Origin: Chelydra serpentina
Taxonomy: Eukaryota > Chordata > Testudines > Chelydridae
Assembly: GCA_037349315.1 (NCBI GenBank)
Contig: JBAIAC010000004.1
Coordinates: forward strand, 77,988,501 to 78,052,500
Direction of reading: 5' to 3'
Length of the DNA stretch: 64,000 nt
Below are positions 23,891 to 34,129 of the stretch, piece after piece (the first letter of the stretch is position 1; the number at the start of each line of letters is the position of its first letter). The position numbers and the translations under genes were made by a program. The notes under the pieces are model-generated. The model had not been told where the DNA came from. It did not search any database and saw only the letters and a program-made list of their open reading frames with translations.

Positions 23891-24588
23891 TTAATAGCCG
23901 TATGCAGTAAAATACATCTCAGAATTAATTCTGCTGAGCAGGTTGACTTAGCATACAACATTCTTTAAAAAAAAATGCTTTCTGAAAATATAGTTACATT
24001 GCACTAACTTGTTCCAGTCTTCATTTAGATAGCTTTTAAATTATTATCGCAATTTCATATAGTCAGAGGTAGAAGGAAAGGTGGTTTTATGAGTAAAATG
24101 GGCAAAATTTTCCAACTACAGTATTTCCACTGTGGTACAATAGGGGGCAAAAATTCAAATAGTAAAATAAATACTAGACTACTAAGCTGTTTCAGAGTAG
24201 CTCTGCTGCAATGGTTGAGGTAAAGGAGACTGAATTCTCATAGTAATATGTTGAATTTGCTGTGGATAGTCCAGAAAGGTAAATCCATTTAAGTCCTATT
24301 ACTTGTAGGCCATCCCATGTTCTAAACCAGCTGCACCAAAAACACAGACAACTGAAAATGTTGGATTCAGAAGCTAAATCATTCTTTGAAAAGCCACCCA
24401 ACAGGTACTTACTGAAATGTTGAGCTATTAATACCCATAGTCCTGGAGCCTTAAAATTCCACCTGATTTGCAGGAAGGGAAAGTATCTTTTGTCCTACCC
24501 TTCCCATCTCATTACTGGAATTTAATAGTTTTCTATGAAATCTACACTGCCGGGGCAAATAATCTGTGCAGAGCAGGTAGTTTTAAGA

Positions 24589-24923
24589 CCGGCATCGGCA
24601 ACCTTCAGCACGCGGCTCGCCAGGGTAAGCCCCCTGGTGGGCCGGGCTGGTTTGTTTACTTGCCGCGTCCACTGGTTCGGCCGATCGCAGCTCCCACTGG
24701 CCGCGGTTCGCCATCCCCGGCCAATGGGGGCTGAAGGAAGCGACACGGGCCGGGAGATGTGCTGGCCGCTGCTTCCCGCAGCCCCCATTGGCCGGGGACA
24801 GCGAACTGCGGCCAGTGGGAGCCGCGATCGGCCGAACCGGTGGACGCGTTAAGTAAACAAACCGGCCCAGCCCGCCAGGGGGCTTAGCCTGGCGAGCCAC
24901 GTGCCGAAGGTTGCCGATGCCTG
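24589..24923. mobile_element. Hairpin hAT MITE (long inverted repeat)
   Basis: This is a near-palindromic element with two GC-rich arms of about 150 bases around a short spacer near 24760. Left arm 'ggcatcggcaacctt' faces right arm 'aaggttgccgatgcc', and 'ccccggccaatgggggctg' faces 'cagcccccattggccgggg'. The 8-bp target duplication TTTTAAGA is present at 24581-24588 and at 25998-26005. The second copy is displaced because an LTR later entered the 3' end of the MITE. Confidence 0.9.
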
Positions 24924-25992
24924 GGTGACGGGTTGGGGCCACAGAGACCTTCTTGGTGCTGCCACCTGGTGTGCCAAGGCTACTTCTGCCCCTGCTTCCA
25001 GGCCTTTTCCAGCTTGGGACTCCCGAATCCTGTCTGTTTTGAGCCAGATTCCACTGATCTGCTGCAAACACAGACCCAGGTCAGAACCAAGTCCACTCAC
25101 CACTGTAAGGCCCCTGGAAGCGCTCTTGCCTTTGACACCCAGCTGCTCAGCTCCAAGGAGGTTCAAACCCTTAATACATCCGTTTTACCCTGTATAAAGC
25201 TTATACAGGGTAAACTCATAAATAGTTCACTTTCTATTTCAAAGATAGAAAGATATGCACCACTGATCGCTCTCCCAAGGCACTAACTCGTACTCAAGGA
25301 AACTTAATAAGTAAAAAGTGATTTTAATAAGTACAGAAAATAGGATTTAAGTGAGTTCAATTAGTGACAGACAGAACAAAGTGAATTACCGAATAAAATA
25401 AAAGAGAACACGCAGTTCTATGTCTAATCACCCTGTGTACAGATAAACCCCTCACTGGGTCCAGCAATCACTCACCCCCCTAATGTCTTTGTCCTCTGTT
25501 CAGTCTCTTTCAGGTCTCCTTGGGGGGTGGAGAGCTTCTTCCTTTAGCCAGCTCAAGACAAAATGGAGGGGTTTCCTCGGGGTTTAAATAGATTTTCTCC
25601 TCTGGGTGGACACCCCTCCCTCTCCCTGTGTAGCATCCAGTTACCAAATGGAGTTGGGGTCACATGGACCCGTCACCTGCACAACTCAGTTCCAGACCAG
25701 CCACATTCCTGGCAAAGTTCAGATGTGGATTGGTGACTGCAAGTTCTATTGTCTGTTAAGTGCTTCTTGATTGGGCACTTAACCTGCACATTCCTTTCTC
25801 AAGAAATACAACCGATATTCATAACTTCAACTACAACAATGATACATGCATACAAACAGGAGGAATAAATTCAGTAGGTCATAACTTTCACAGAGATATG
25901 TTACATGGCACATGTAGCATAAAACATATTCTAGTTACATATATTCATTTATAAGCATCTCCCCATAAAGTTTTATGGGGAACACCGTCACA
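24924..25992. mobile_element. Solo LTR-like repeat, copy 2, nested in the hairpin MITE
   Basis: The element starts GGTGACGGG and ends CCGTCACA. It has an exact 5-bp duplication GCCTG at 24919-24923 and 25993-25997. The inverted ends and 5-bp duplication are those of an LTR integrated by a DDE integrase; the first base looks mutated from T (TG...CA rule). The interior matches copy 1 at 2494-3691. No retroviral genes are present, so it is a solo LTR. Confidence 0.8.
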
Positions 25993-27106
25993 GCCTGTTT
26001 TAAGACCTTGATTCTGTAACTGCATCTTATTGTGCATTTCACAGAACTGTATGGATATCACTGGTGCTCTGTGCAGATGCAGTGATCTGTCCCCATGAAT
26101 ACAGTGGCAGGATGAGAGACCCTTAGGGTCTGCAGGACTAATGAATTATATTGAATAAACCACAGAACCATTTCTCCCCCCTCTAGTTATTCCAGCCCTT
26201 AAAAAAGGGATATTTATTGCTATCCTAATGATTTGTGTACTATATTTAGGATAAAAGTTACAATTGCATGACATTTTATGATAAAAATATTACCTAATTC
26301 TCAGAGGGAGTAATTGGCTCAATCGCTTGACTGTGTAAGCATGAATACCTGACTTGCACATATATGCTTAAAAGTATGCTAGTTACATGCTTTTGATTTT
26401 GAAAATCAGGTTCTTGAAGCCTATTTTGAATGACATTATGTATTAAAACTGAGTCTTACAGACTTCCTTTGGGGGTGTGCTTTAGACAAACGTAAGCTTT
26501 GAAGTATTTAACATTGAGTTTTGACCATATCATAAAGAAATGTTGACACACTTTTTTTTTTTTTTTTTTTTAGTGATAACCCTTTTTTCCTTCGGGATGA
26601 TTATAAGACTATTTGTGTACAAATAGCCGTTTTACAAACATCAATTTTCTTTTTCAGTTAATCTGTTGGTGGTGTTTATAGTGTATGCAGAGCGAACTAA
26701 ATATTTTTCAGCCTGAAAATTAAAATACTGGTATCTTCTGAACCAGAAGAATTTTTTTTTAACAAATGAGCTTAGATTCTGATGAAAATCTCTACTTTTC
26801 TGGAAAGAACCTGAATCCATTTATTTCCGTTACCTATGCATTTTCTTATTCCTTTTGTGCCTTCTCTCTGCCATTCTCAGCGGTCTTGCGTCTTAATTAT
26901 GTTTGTGATTGATTGCTTTTTATGTTTGTAAAGGCTGAGTATCAACTTATTTTATATCCTCTTTTAATGGGTTCAAATTTAAATCAGAAATATGTAGAAA
27001 CAATTTTTCACAAACATTTTTTTTTATTTTTTGTATGCCTAGGGTAAAATGTGAACATTATTACATAATAGCATATCATATGGTTAATGTTTTCATTCAT
27101 TTTTAG

Positions 27107-27176
27107 TTTGATTAACAAGATCAAACCTGGCATCATTAAGAAGATCAATCGTCTGTCTACTCCAATAGCTGGTTTG
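27107..27176 (+). CDS. LMO7: LMO7 calponin-homology domain exon (partial gene)
   Basis: This 70-bp exon lies between an ATTTTTAG acceptor and a GTAAGT donor. Its first base completes the Asp codon left open at 20518. It then encodes 23 residues, 'LINKIKPGIIKKINRLS' and TPIAGL, ending on a codon boundary. 'KPGxIKKINRLSTPIAGL' is the second conserved block of the LMO7/LIMCH1 CH domain; Ser in 'RLSTP' is what I recall for LMO7, with Pro in LIMCH1. Together the exons give 47 continuous codons without a stop. The next exon (DN... onward in known LMO7) was not found in the remaining 36.8 kb, so the following intron is long or the exon was missed. Confidence 0.88.
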
Positions 27177-27359
27177 GTAAGTAATAAAATCATTTCCAAT
27201 ATCTTCAGTGTCAATGTAAGATTTCTCTCTGATTTTGAAGTAACTTTTCCTGTGCTTTGTTTTATGTTTCAATATAACACCATTTTTCTCTGGTTACTGA
27301 CGTGTACAATAGCTACTGTTCTGTAATGTCTGCTGTACTATGCAAAAAGGTCTGTCTAT

Positions 27360-28030
27360 TATTTGTATTGCATTTTGGCACTGTTCCCCGTCGTTGGTGC
27401 CCAAAAGAAGACTAAAACAGCACAGCTCCCTGGCATGGAGCAAAAGTGCCACGGGCCATCGGGCAAAGGACCCCCTTTGGGCTGCCCAGCCACTCTGGAG
27501 CCACGCGCTCACTCCTTGCCAGCTGGGACCCTTAGCCCCATGGAAGGTCCACTCCCAGTAGTGGCTTGGGACCAAAAACCCTGACAACACCAACACCTTC
27601 ACAGGCTCTCCCAGCACCAACAGAGCACAGGCCTCCACCCACACCATTGATGCAGCATGTGCCCCAGGAATTGGCAAAGGCTCCCCAAAAGGGCAAGCCA
27701 GCCACTAAGACCCCTCAGGGGGCAGTGGAGCGCCACCAATCCCCCGAGACAAAGCAGCGCTCTCCACCTCTGTGCCACAGGTTGCCAGAGTTGCAGCCCA
27801 GACACTCTGGGGCACGTCCTCGGTCACTGGCGCCACGTTCATGGTCACCGCCATCTTGATGCAGATCTCCTAGAGCAAAACACTGGTCTCCATACTACCG
27901 ATGCCGCTCACTGTCCTGCAGATCGCCCTCTAGGCGCAGGTCCTAATCACCTGCATATTGGGAGTGCTCTCCGTCACGTCTGTGGTCCCCCCCCACACTG
28001 GTCCCCTCGATACTGGCACTAATCGATACT
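27360..28030 (+). pseudogene. DIRS-like gag remnant, segment 1 of an old broken copy
   Basis: Plus-strand text is proline- and arginine-rich, with 'ccacgttcatggtcacc'-like repeats similar in style to the gag region of the DIRS element at 40224-42151. It breaks off at a CR1 insertion and continues at 29815. Frames are broken throughout. No terminal repeat is visible at the left edge. Confidence 0.55.
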
Positions 28031-29814
28031 GGCACTGTAAACTCAAGGGTTGTACCGTATGACTGGAGAATTGCTAACATAGTTCCTATTTTTAAGAAAG
28101 GGGAAAAAATGATCCGAGTAACTACAGGCCTGTTAGTTTGACATCTGTAGTATGTAAAGTCTTGGAAAAATTTTTGAAGGAGAAAGTAGTTAAGGACATT
28201 GAGGTCAATGGTAATTGGAACAAAATACATCATGGTTTTACAAAAGGTAGTCATGCCAAACCACCCTGATCTCCTTCTTTGAGACAAAGGAAATGCAGTG
28301 GATCTAATTTACCTCGATTTCAGTAAGGCATTTGGTCCCACATGGGGAATTATTAGTTAAATTGGAAAAGATGGGGATCAATATGAAAATTGAAAGGTGG
28401 CTAAGGAACTGGTTAAAGGGGAGACTACGGGTCATACTGAAAGGTGACCTGTCAGGCTGGAGGGAGGTTACTAGTGGAGTTCCTCAGGGATCGGTTTTGG
28501 GACCAATCTTATTTAATCTTTTTATTACTGACTTTGGCACAAAAATTGGGAGTGTGCTAATAAAGTTTGCGGATGACACAAAGCTGGGAGATATTGCCAA
28601 TACAGAGAAGGACCAGGATGTCATACAGGAAGATCTGGATAACCTTGTAAACTGGAGTAATAGTAATAGGATGAAATGTAATAGTGAAAAGAGTAAGGTC
28701 ATGCATTTAGGGATTAATAACAAGAATTTTAGTTATAAACTGGGGACGCATCAGTTGGAAGTAACAGAAGAGGAGAAGGTCCTCGGAGTATTGGTTGATC
28801 ACAGGATGACTATGAGCTGTCAATGTGATATGGCCGTGAAAAAGGCTAATGCGGTCTTGGGATGCATCAGGCGAGGTATTTCCGGTAGAAATAAGGTGGT
28901 GTTAGTGCCATTATACAAGGCACTGGTGAGATCTCATCTGAAATACTGTGTGCAGTTCTGGTCTCCCATGTTTAAGAAGGATGAATTTAAACTGGAACAG
29001 ATACAGAGAAGGGCTACTAGGATGATCCGAGGAATGGAAAACTTCTCTTATGAAAGGAGACTCAAAGAGCTTGGCTTGTTCAGCCTAACCAAAAGAAGGC
29101 TGAGGGGAGATATGGTTGTTCTCTATAAATATATCAGAGGGATAAATACCAGGGAGGGAGAGGAATTATTTAAGCTCAGTACCGATGTGGACTCAAGAAC
29201 AAATGGATATAAACTAGCCATCAGGAAGTTTAGACTTGAAATTAGACGAAAGTTTCTAACCATCAGAGAAGTTCTGGAACAGCCTTCCAAGAGGAGCAGT
29301 GGGGGCAAAAGACATATCTGGCTTCAAGACTAAGCTTGATAAGTTTATGGAGGGGATGGTATGATAGCCTAATTTTGGCAATTAATTGATCTTTAGGCAT
29401 ACTTACCGCTAATAGTCAATGGCCTGTGATGGGATGTTAGATGGGGTGGGATCTGAGTTACTACAGAGAATTCTTTCCTGGGTGTCTGACCGGTGAGTCT
29501 TGCCCACATGCTCAGGGTTTAGCTGATCGCCATATTTGGGGTCGGGAAGGAATTTTCCTCCGGAGCAGATTGGCAGAGGCCCTGGGGGTTTTTCGCCTTC
29601 CTCTGCAGTGTGGGGCATGGGTCACTTGCTGGAGGATTCTCTGCACCTTGAAGTCTTTAAACCATTGTTTGAGGACTTCAGTAGCTCAGACATAGGTTAG
29701 GGATTTATTACAGGAGTAGGTAGGTGAGATTCTGTGGCCTGCATTGTGCAGGAGGTCAGACTAGATGATCATAATGGTTCATTCTGACCTTAGTCTATGT
29801 CTCTGTCTTTGGCT
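28031..29814 (+). mobile_element. CR1 LINE, 5'-truncated, with a long RT frame
   Basis: The copy starts in the RT domain; 28040-28330 contains 'RIANIVPIFKKG'-like text in broken frames. It keeps a 333-codon open frame at 28332-29333 with 'SGVPQGSVLGP' (residues 48-58) and the catalytic FADD (79-82), then thumb and C-terminal regions. A CR1 3' UTR follows, with 'ggtcagactagatgatcataatgg' in pieces and a final 'tctatgtctctgtctttggctctatg'. It inserted into the DIRS-like gag between 28030 and 29815. The 3' UTR differs from that of the 34 kb copy, so it is another CR1 subfamily. The missing endonuclease makes it inactive. Confidence 0.9.
28332..29333 (+). pseudogene. CR1 ORF2 fragment: reverse transcriptase and C-terminus
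   Basis: The 333-residue open frame starts inside the RT (palm). It has 'SGVPQGSVLGPILFNLFI' and IKFADDTKLG, the metal-binding motif C, followed by 'KVMHLGINNKN' and 'LGVLVDHRMTMS'. The C-terminal part 'RRATRMIRGMENFSYERRLKELG' is shared with all CR1s in the window. It lacks the endonuclease and RT motifs 1-A in frame, because a frameshift precedes it near 28320 ('YLDFSKAF' reads in another frame). The first Met is unlikely to be a real start. This is one of the best-preserved RT cores in the window. Confidence 0.9.
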
Positions 29815-30547
29815 CTATGATCATCTCGCTCTGGGCACTGGTTCGCAGTGGCGATGGTCAACAAGCAGAGCCAGGTGTTGACAGCCCCACCGTGGTCACC
29901 GGAAGGGGATTCCTCTGGCACGGAAGCTCAGTTCAGCCTCTCGCCTAGTCCGCGCTGGTGCGAATAGGCACCCGAGGCCGCTTTGATGGTGCTGACTTGG
30001 CAGCACGGCCAGTGGCCTTATTGAGGCGCATGAGGAATGCCGCTTATGCCAATGCCCCCTTTTCACTGCTCATCAGCTGCTACCTTGGAGCCGCAGCTGG
30101 CATCACTGATGGCACTGGGCTCAGTGCACAAGGCACACCCAGTGGTCAAAGCAAATGGAACAGCGCCTACACCTAAGCCCCCCTCCCCCATGGGGGAAGA
30201 TGCCCTGGAACCTCCCCACAATGGTGCAATCATCGTCCTCATCCCCAGATGATGTGATTGCGGGACCCTTGAGGGCAAGCCTGCTGGACAATTTCAAGGA
30301 ACACCAGTCCCTGTTGTGTCGGGTGACCGAGAACTTGGGCCTGGAGGTGGAAGAAATGACTGAACAGACATGCATCTTGTTTAATATTCTGTCAGCCTCC
30401 ACTCCAACCCATGTCGCACTACTGGTGCACAATGGTGTCCTTAAGGTTGCCAAGGGTCTCTGCCAAACTCCTTCCTCCATTACTCCCACCTCAGAGGGCC
30501 AAAAAGAAGTACTTTGTCCCAGCCAAGGGGTTTGAGAACCTCTATAC
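29815..30547 (+). pseudogene. DIRS-like gag remnant, segment 2
   Basis: The frame at 30155-30535 reads 'LLDNFKEHQSLLCRVTENLGLEVEEMTEQ' in pieces, then 'FNILSASTPTHVALLVHNGVLKVAK' and 'SEGQKEVLCPSQG'. It aligns by eye to the intact-style gag at 41600-41880 ('HQELLKRVASNLQFQAEEMEG', 'FNVLSSSASGRVVLPLHEGVANITK', 'KKAEREYFVPTKG'). This proves the segment belongs to the same kind of element. It is cut at 30547 by a MITE. Confidence 0.75.
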
Positions 30548-30725
30548 CAGGCCTGCACAACTTGTAAAGCGGCGAGGGCCATATTACTCCAAAGAAAACA
30601 GCTGAGGGCCGAACCCCGCCCCCGGCCCCACGGAAACATGCGCCGCCTGCCTCGCGGAAACAACCCCTTCTTCCCTAGCGCTGGGGTGTGGAAGCCTGTA
30701 GAGGGGGAAAGAAACAACGTGCATA
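30548..30725. mobile_element. MITE-like insertion, 'caggcctgcacaact' start
   Basis: It begins at the point where gag text stops ('caggcctgcacaacttgtaa'). Then come 'gcgagggcc' and GC-rich text, a layout typical of CAG-ended hAT MITEs. The right end is not defined. Confidence 0.5.
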
Positions 30726-30726
30726 G

Positions 30727-30830
30727 GGTGACCAGATCACAGCAGTAAAATAGGATCCACCCCCTTCCCACTCGGACCCACCATCACACCCCACTTCACC
30801 CCGCTTGGGGTCACTATATTACTGCACACA
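30727..30830. mobile_element. Fragment starting 'tagggtgaccagat' (MITE family of 47391-47526)
   Basis: The first 14 bases equal the terminus of the complete MITE at 47391. The interior differs, so this may be a related subfamily. Confidence 0.4.
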
Positions 30831-31455
30831 ATAGTCAATCAATGCAGTTGTATATAAATCTCTGTATTATGCATTTTTGTATAACTTGTATCTGATTTTG
30901 TATTGAACCTTGGTAATATGTTATAGCAGGCCCCTAAGGTAGTATAACTAAGGTAAAAGAAAAATGTCTTTTTGCTAGAAGTAGAATAAGATCTTCCCCC
31001 CACTTTGTATTCAATTGCCCTGTTGAATGAATGAGGAAGGCGTGGAAGGCAGGCACCTCCACACAGCTGCAACCCTTGGAGAGGGGATGGGAACCAGACC
31101 AAGGACAATCAAACTTGTCAAGTGGGCTGACTAGAGAAAAGCAGACATACTGACGGCCTCCGGAGTTAGAAGCAAGCACCTTCCTTTGGGAACACCCTCT
31201 TTGCAGCATTGGGACAACCCCCAGCCCAGAGACAAGCAGCGAAAAGGACCAACGGACACAGTCCCAGATTTTGGGCCACACAGTGAGCCCACCTACTCAC
31301 CCCCGCCTCCCACAGGCCACACAGTGAGCCCACGCGAGCCTCATGTTGTGTAGGCCTGCTCTATACCCACCTTCCCCCAGGCTCGCTGATGGTCTCTGTG
31401 GCCAAGAAAAGAGACAAGCAGGGGCATACCAGTTTGACCCCCCAAGAATAAAGAG
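30831..31455 (-). mobile_element. LTR-like repeat inserted in the DIRS-like copy
   Basis: The phrase 'ttatagcaggcccctaagg', followed by 'agtataactaaggtaaaag' and 'gaaggcaggcacctcca', is one I recognise as a reptile LTR-type repeat. It separates gag text ending at 30547 from gag text resuming at about 31460. Its borders and orientation are uncertain. Confidence 0.45.
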
Positions 31456-32155
31456 GCCAAATGGTTGGATCTGTTTGGGAGAAAGATTTATTTGACGGCC
31501 AGTTTGACGTTCCGGGTGGCAAACCATCTGGCCTTCTTTGGCAGTTACAACTTTAACTTATAGGACACCCTCCATAAGTTCAAAGAATCCCTTCCACATA
31601 GTTTGGCTTCCAGGTGCTCCTTCCAGATGGCATGGGATGTGGTGGACTTGGCAGTCAGGGTGGTCGTGTCGGCAGTGGTGATGAGGCGCAGCTCCTGGCT
31701 TCAGACTGAAGGTCTCTCCCAGGAAATGCAACCTCCATCCAAGACCTCCCATTCGATGGGAACAGTCTTTCTTCAGACTAGATGGATGCGAGGCTGCAGG
31801 ACACCAGGGCCACCCTTCGCTCGCTGGGAATGTATACGCCGCACCCTGTGATGAAGCCATTCTGGCCGCCGCCTAGGCCTTGGCAGTCTCAATAGGGACC
31901 TGCAAGAAGAAGGGACAGACACGCTATCGCCCTTCTTCCACCCGCTCACCTGTGCAGCCCGATCCGCAAAACGTTCCAGGAGCTAGAAGCGCTCGTTGTG
32001 AGGGTGTGTTCGAGAGCGACGCCCCAGTTACCTTCCAGGATCCACCCCACTTTTTCCTCAACAGTCTTTGTCCCTTTCGTTCGGCCTGGTCCCAAGTCAC
32101 CTCAGACCGTTGGGTGCTAGACATAGTGTCTCACGGTTACACCCTGCAAAGCCCG
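31456..32155 (+). pseudogene. DIRS-like gag C-terminus and start of RT, segment 3
   Basis: Gag text resumes as 'DLFGRKIYL'-like at about 31465 and runs to about 31850, with a frame at 31603-31851 containing 'RRSSWLQTEGLSQEMQ'. At 32060-32150 the frame reads 'LCPFRSAWSQVTSDRWVLD' then 'SHGYTLQ', the RNase/RT leader that in the younger DIRS reads 'LCPFLLQWSHITSDRWVLS' and 'ARGYTLQ' at about 42200. The element then stops, and CR1 3' UTR text follows. Stops and frameshifts abound. Confidence 0.75.
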
Positions 32156-33195
32156 AAAAGTATAAGTAAGTTCAAAAAAGAACTAGATAAATTCATGGCA
32201 CATAGCTCCATCAATGGCTGTTAGCCAAGATGATCAGAGATGCAGCCTGTGTTCCCTGTAAGCTGCGCGGCTTGCACAGCCGTCCAGGAAAGAGTCAAAT
32301 GCTGCCCAGCTGATTAGCAGAGTGCACACAGCTGGCAGCATGTATTCAGGTGCCCCTCTCCACACATTGCTCTGCTCTGTCCTGCAGCTGCTCCCGGGAC
32401 CCTCCTGTTGGCTGTGCAGAGCAGGGGGAAGGTGGAGGTGCTGATATCAGGGTGTCCCCCTCCCCTCGCCCCTGTATCCCATCTCCGCAGAGCAGGGGAG
32501 AGGGGACACAGCCTGATTCAGGTCTCAGTGCTGCTGCGATGAAGGATGAGTGACTGAGTGCCTTTCTTAAAGAGACATTGCACTGTTATCTGAGATTTCC
32601 CCAGCAGGCAGCTCTCAGGGGGTCTCTCACTCACACACTCGCTCTCTTTCATGCTCACCTCCGAACATATACTTGTGGTGGTGGTGCTACTTGGTACTTC
32701 CTGCAATGCACAAATATTCTCTGTAATTTTATTCTTTCAAAGTGTTATTTTAGTGTTTTGACTGATCTGTGCATTTCATAATTATTTCTCTTACACTTAA
32801 ATTTAATTCTTTGAGTAGTGAGTTCTAAAATGCCTAACCTGTCCTGGCTGGAGTAATTATCTCTATGGTAACTTTTTAAAATATAAATTATATCTAGGTT
32901 TTTTGTTTCTACTGGTGGCGCATATCTGCACATACCAAAATTTATTTTGCACATGGATGAAAACAATTAGAGGGAACATTGGATGCAACCCCATGGTCTT
33001 GAGTATCTCTTAGCCTCTGTGTGCCAGAAACTGGGGCATGACGACAGGGGATGGATCACTCAATAAATTGCCCTGTTCTATTCATTTCCTCTGAAGTGCC
33101 AACCCCCGACCACTGCCTGAAGATAGGATACTGGGCTATGTGGTCCACTGGTCTGGAACAGTATGGCCGTTGTTATGTTATTTCTTGTAAGTGGA
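32156..33195 (+). mobile_element. CR1 LINE 3' UTR, split by a hAT element
   Basis: Left part 32156-32247 reads 'aactagataaattcatgg' and 'ccatcaatggctgttagcc'. The right part resumes at 32983 with 'ccccatggtcttgag', 'gacaggggatggatcact' and 'gaacagtatggccgttgtt', the usual CR1 3' end. Confidence 0.8.
32248..32982. mobile_element. hAT-type non-autonomous element inside the CR1 3' UTR
   Basis: It starts TGTGTTCCCTGTAA and ends TTAGAGGGAACATTGG. It has an 8-bp near-duplicate, atgcagcc (32240-32247) and atgcaacc (32983-32990), one mismatch. The interior has a CpG-poor, T-rich right half and no transposase. Confidence 0.8.
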
Positions 33196-34089
33196 ATGCA
33201 GAATGTCTGCCGTTACTTTCTGTTTTAAAAAACATAGAATTCTAAAAATATCTCAGCAGTTTTTTGGGCAAAGTATGTAGCTCTTAAGTCTCTAGAGGAG
33301 GAGGAGCTGTGTAATTAATTGGTTAAGATGCCATAAAGTTGGGGTAGCTTAATATGTGTACTTGTGAAAACTATGGAAAGCCAATATATCTGTTTTCATA
33401 TGAGATAAGTGCATGGTGCATTAGTGGCCTTCATCCTAGAAAGGCTATGGGTTTTACTCACATAAATAATTTTGTGCTAAACTCTTTTCCCATCAAAAAA
33501 TCTAAGACAAATTTTGGTTTGACTCAAGTTCATCCTTGTGGAAGACAGTACAGTTACTCTGTTAGTAGCTTGACTGACTAAATAGCATTGGAAGCAGCCA
33601 ATAATCCAAACCAGAAAACCATGGAATAGATTTCATTTTTGTGGTGGCTTAATTTCTGGCTTGAATCATCACTGAAATATTTAATAGCTAACACATTTAA
33701 GATGGTATATCTCTTATTATTATTTTAGATCAGTTCCAAGAACTCAAGGTTTGCAGGCATATTTTTTGTTTGCTAGCACAAAAAGTGGAGTGTCATGTTG
33801 TTTTTAGGAATATAGCTCTCCCTGACCCTGCGCGCGCACACATTTATGTTGTGTTGTAGCCCCTTCAAGTTATGTTACCATTCCCAGTGAAGATCTTAAC
33901 AAAGAGTTTGAGGGAAAAAATGAACATAACAATACAAGATTAGCCATAACATGGGGTGACTATAGGCACAATGCAGCTGGCTAAAATTATATTTAAAAAT
34001 CTCTGATAAATCCTGCTTATTTTTTAACCTAGAAACATTTGATTGAGAAATCCTTTTTTTAATGATGGGATAGATCATAATTACAAATG
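33196..34089. other. Non-coding DNA, presumed LMO7 intron
   Basis: No exon or repeat is recognised. It contains a short GCGCGCACACA tract at about 33828. Confidence 0.45.
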
Positions 34090-34129
34090 TGGGGAGTTTG
34101 AGAGGGAGTTTGACAGAGGGAGGCCTACG

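Larger units (their letters stand above)
20519..27106 (+). other. LMO7: LMO7 intron between the two CH exons
   Basis: This 6588-bp intron has a GTAAGT donor and an ATTTTTAG acceptor, and it interrupts the Asp codon after its second base. It contains a CR1 fragment, two LTR-like repeats, a hAT MITE and a hairpin MITE, all listed separately. A T-run at 26552-26573 followed by AG is not followed by coding sequence. Confidence 0.8.

Noticed and set aside
23460..23891. 143-codon minus frame.
   Set aside because: It lies inside the LTR-like repeat at 22937-23890. The matching copy at 55645-56755 does not keep the frame.
26552..26575. Long T-run followed by AG as an LMO7 splice acceptor.
   Set aside because: The downstream text has no CH-domain reading and hits stops. 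The proper acceptor at 27105-27106 gives an exact in-phase join.
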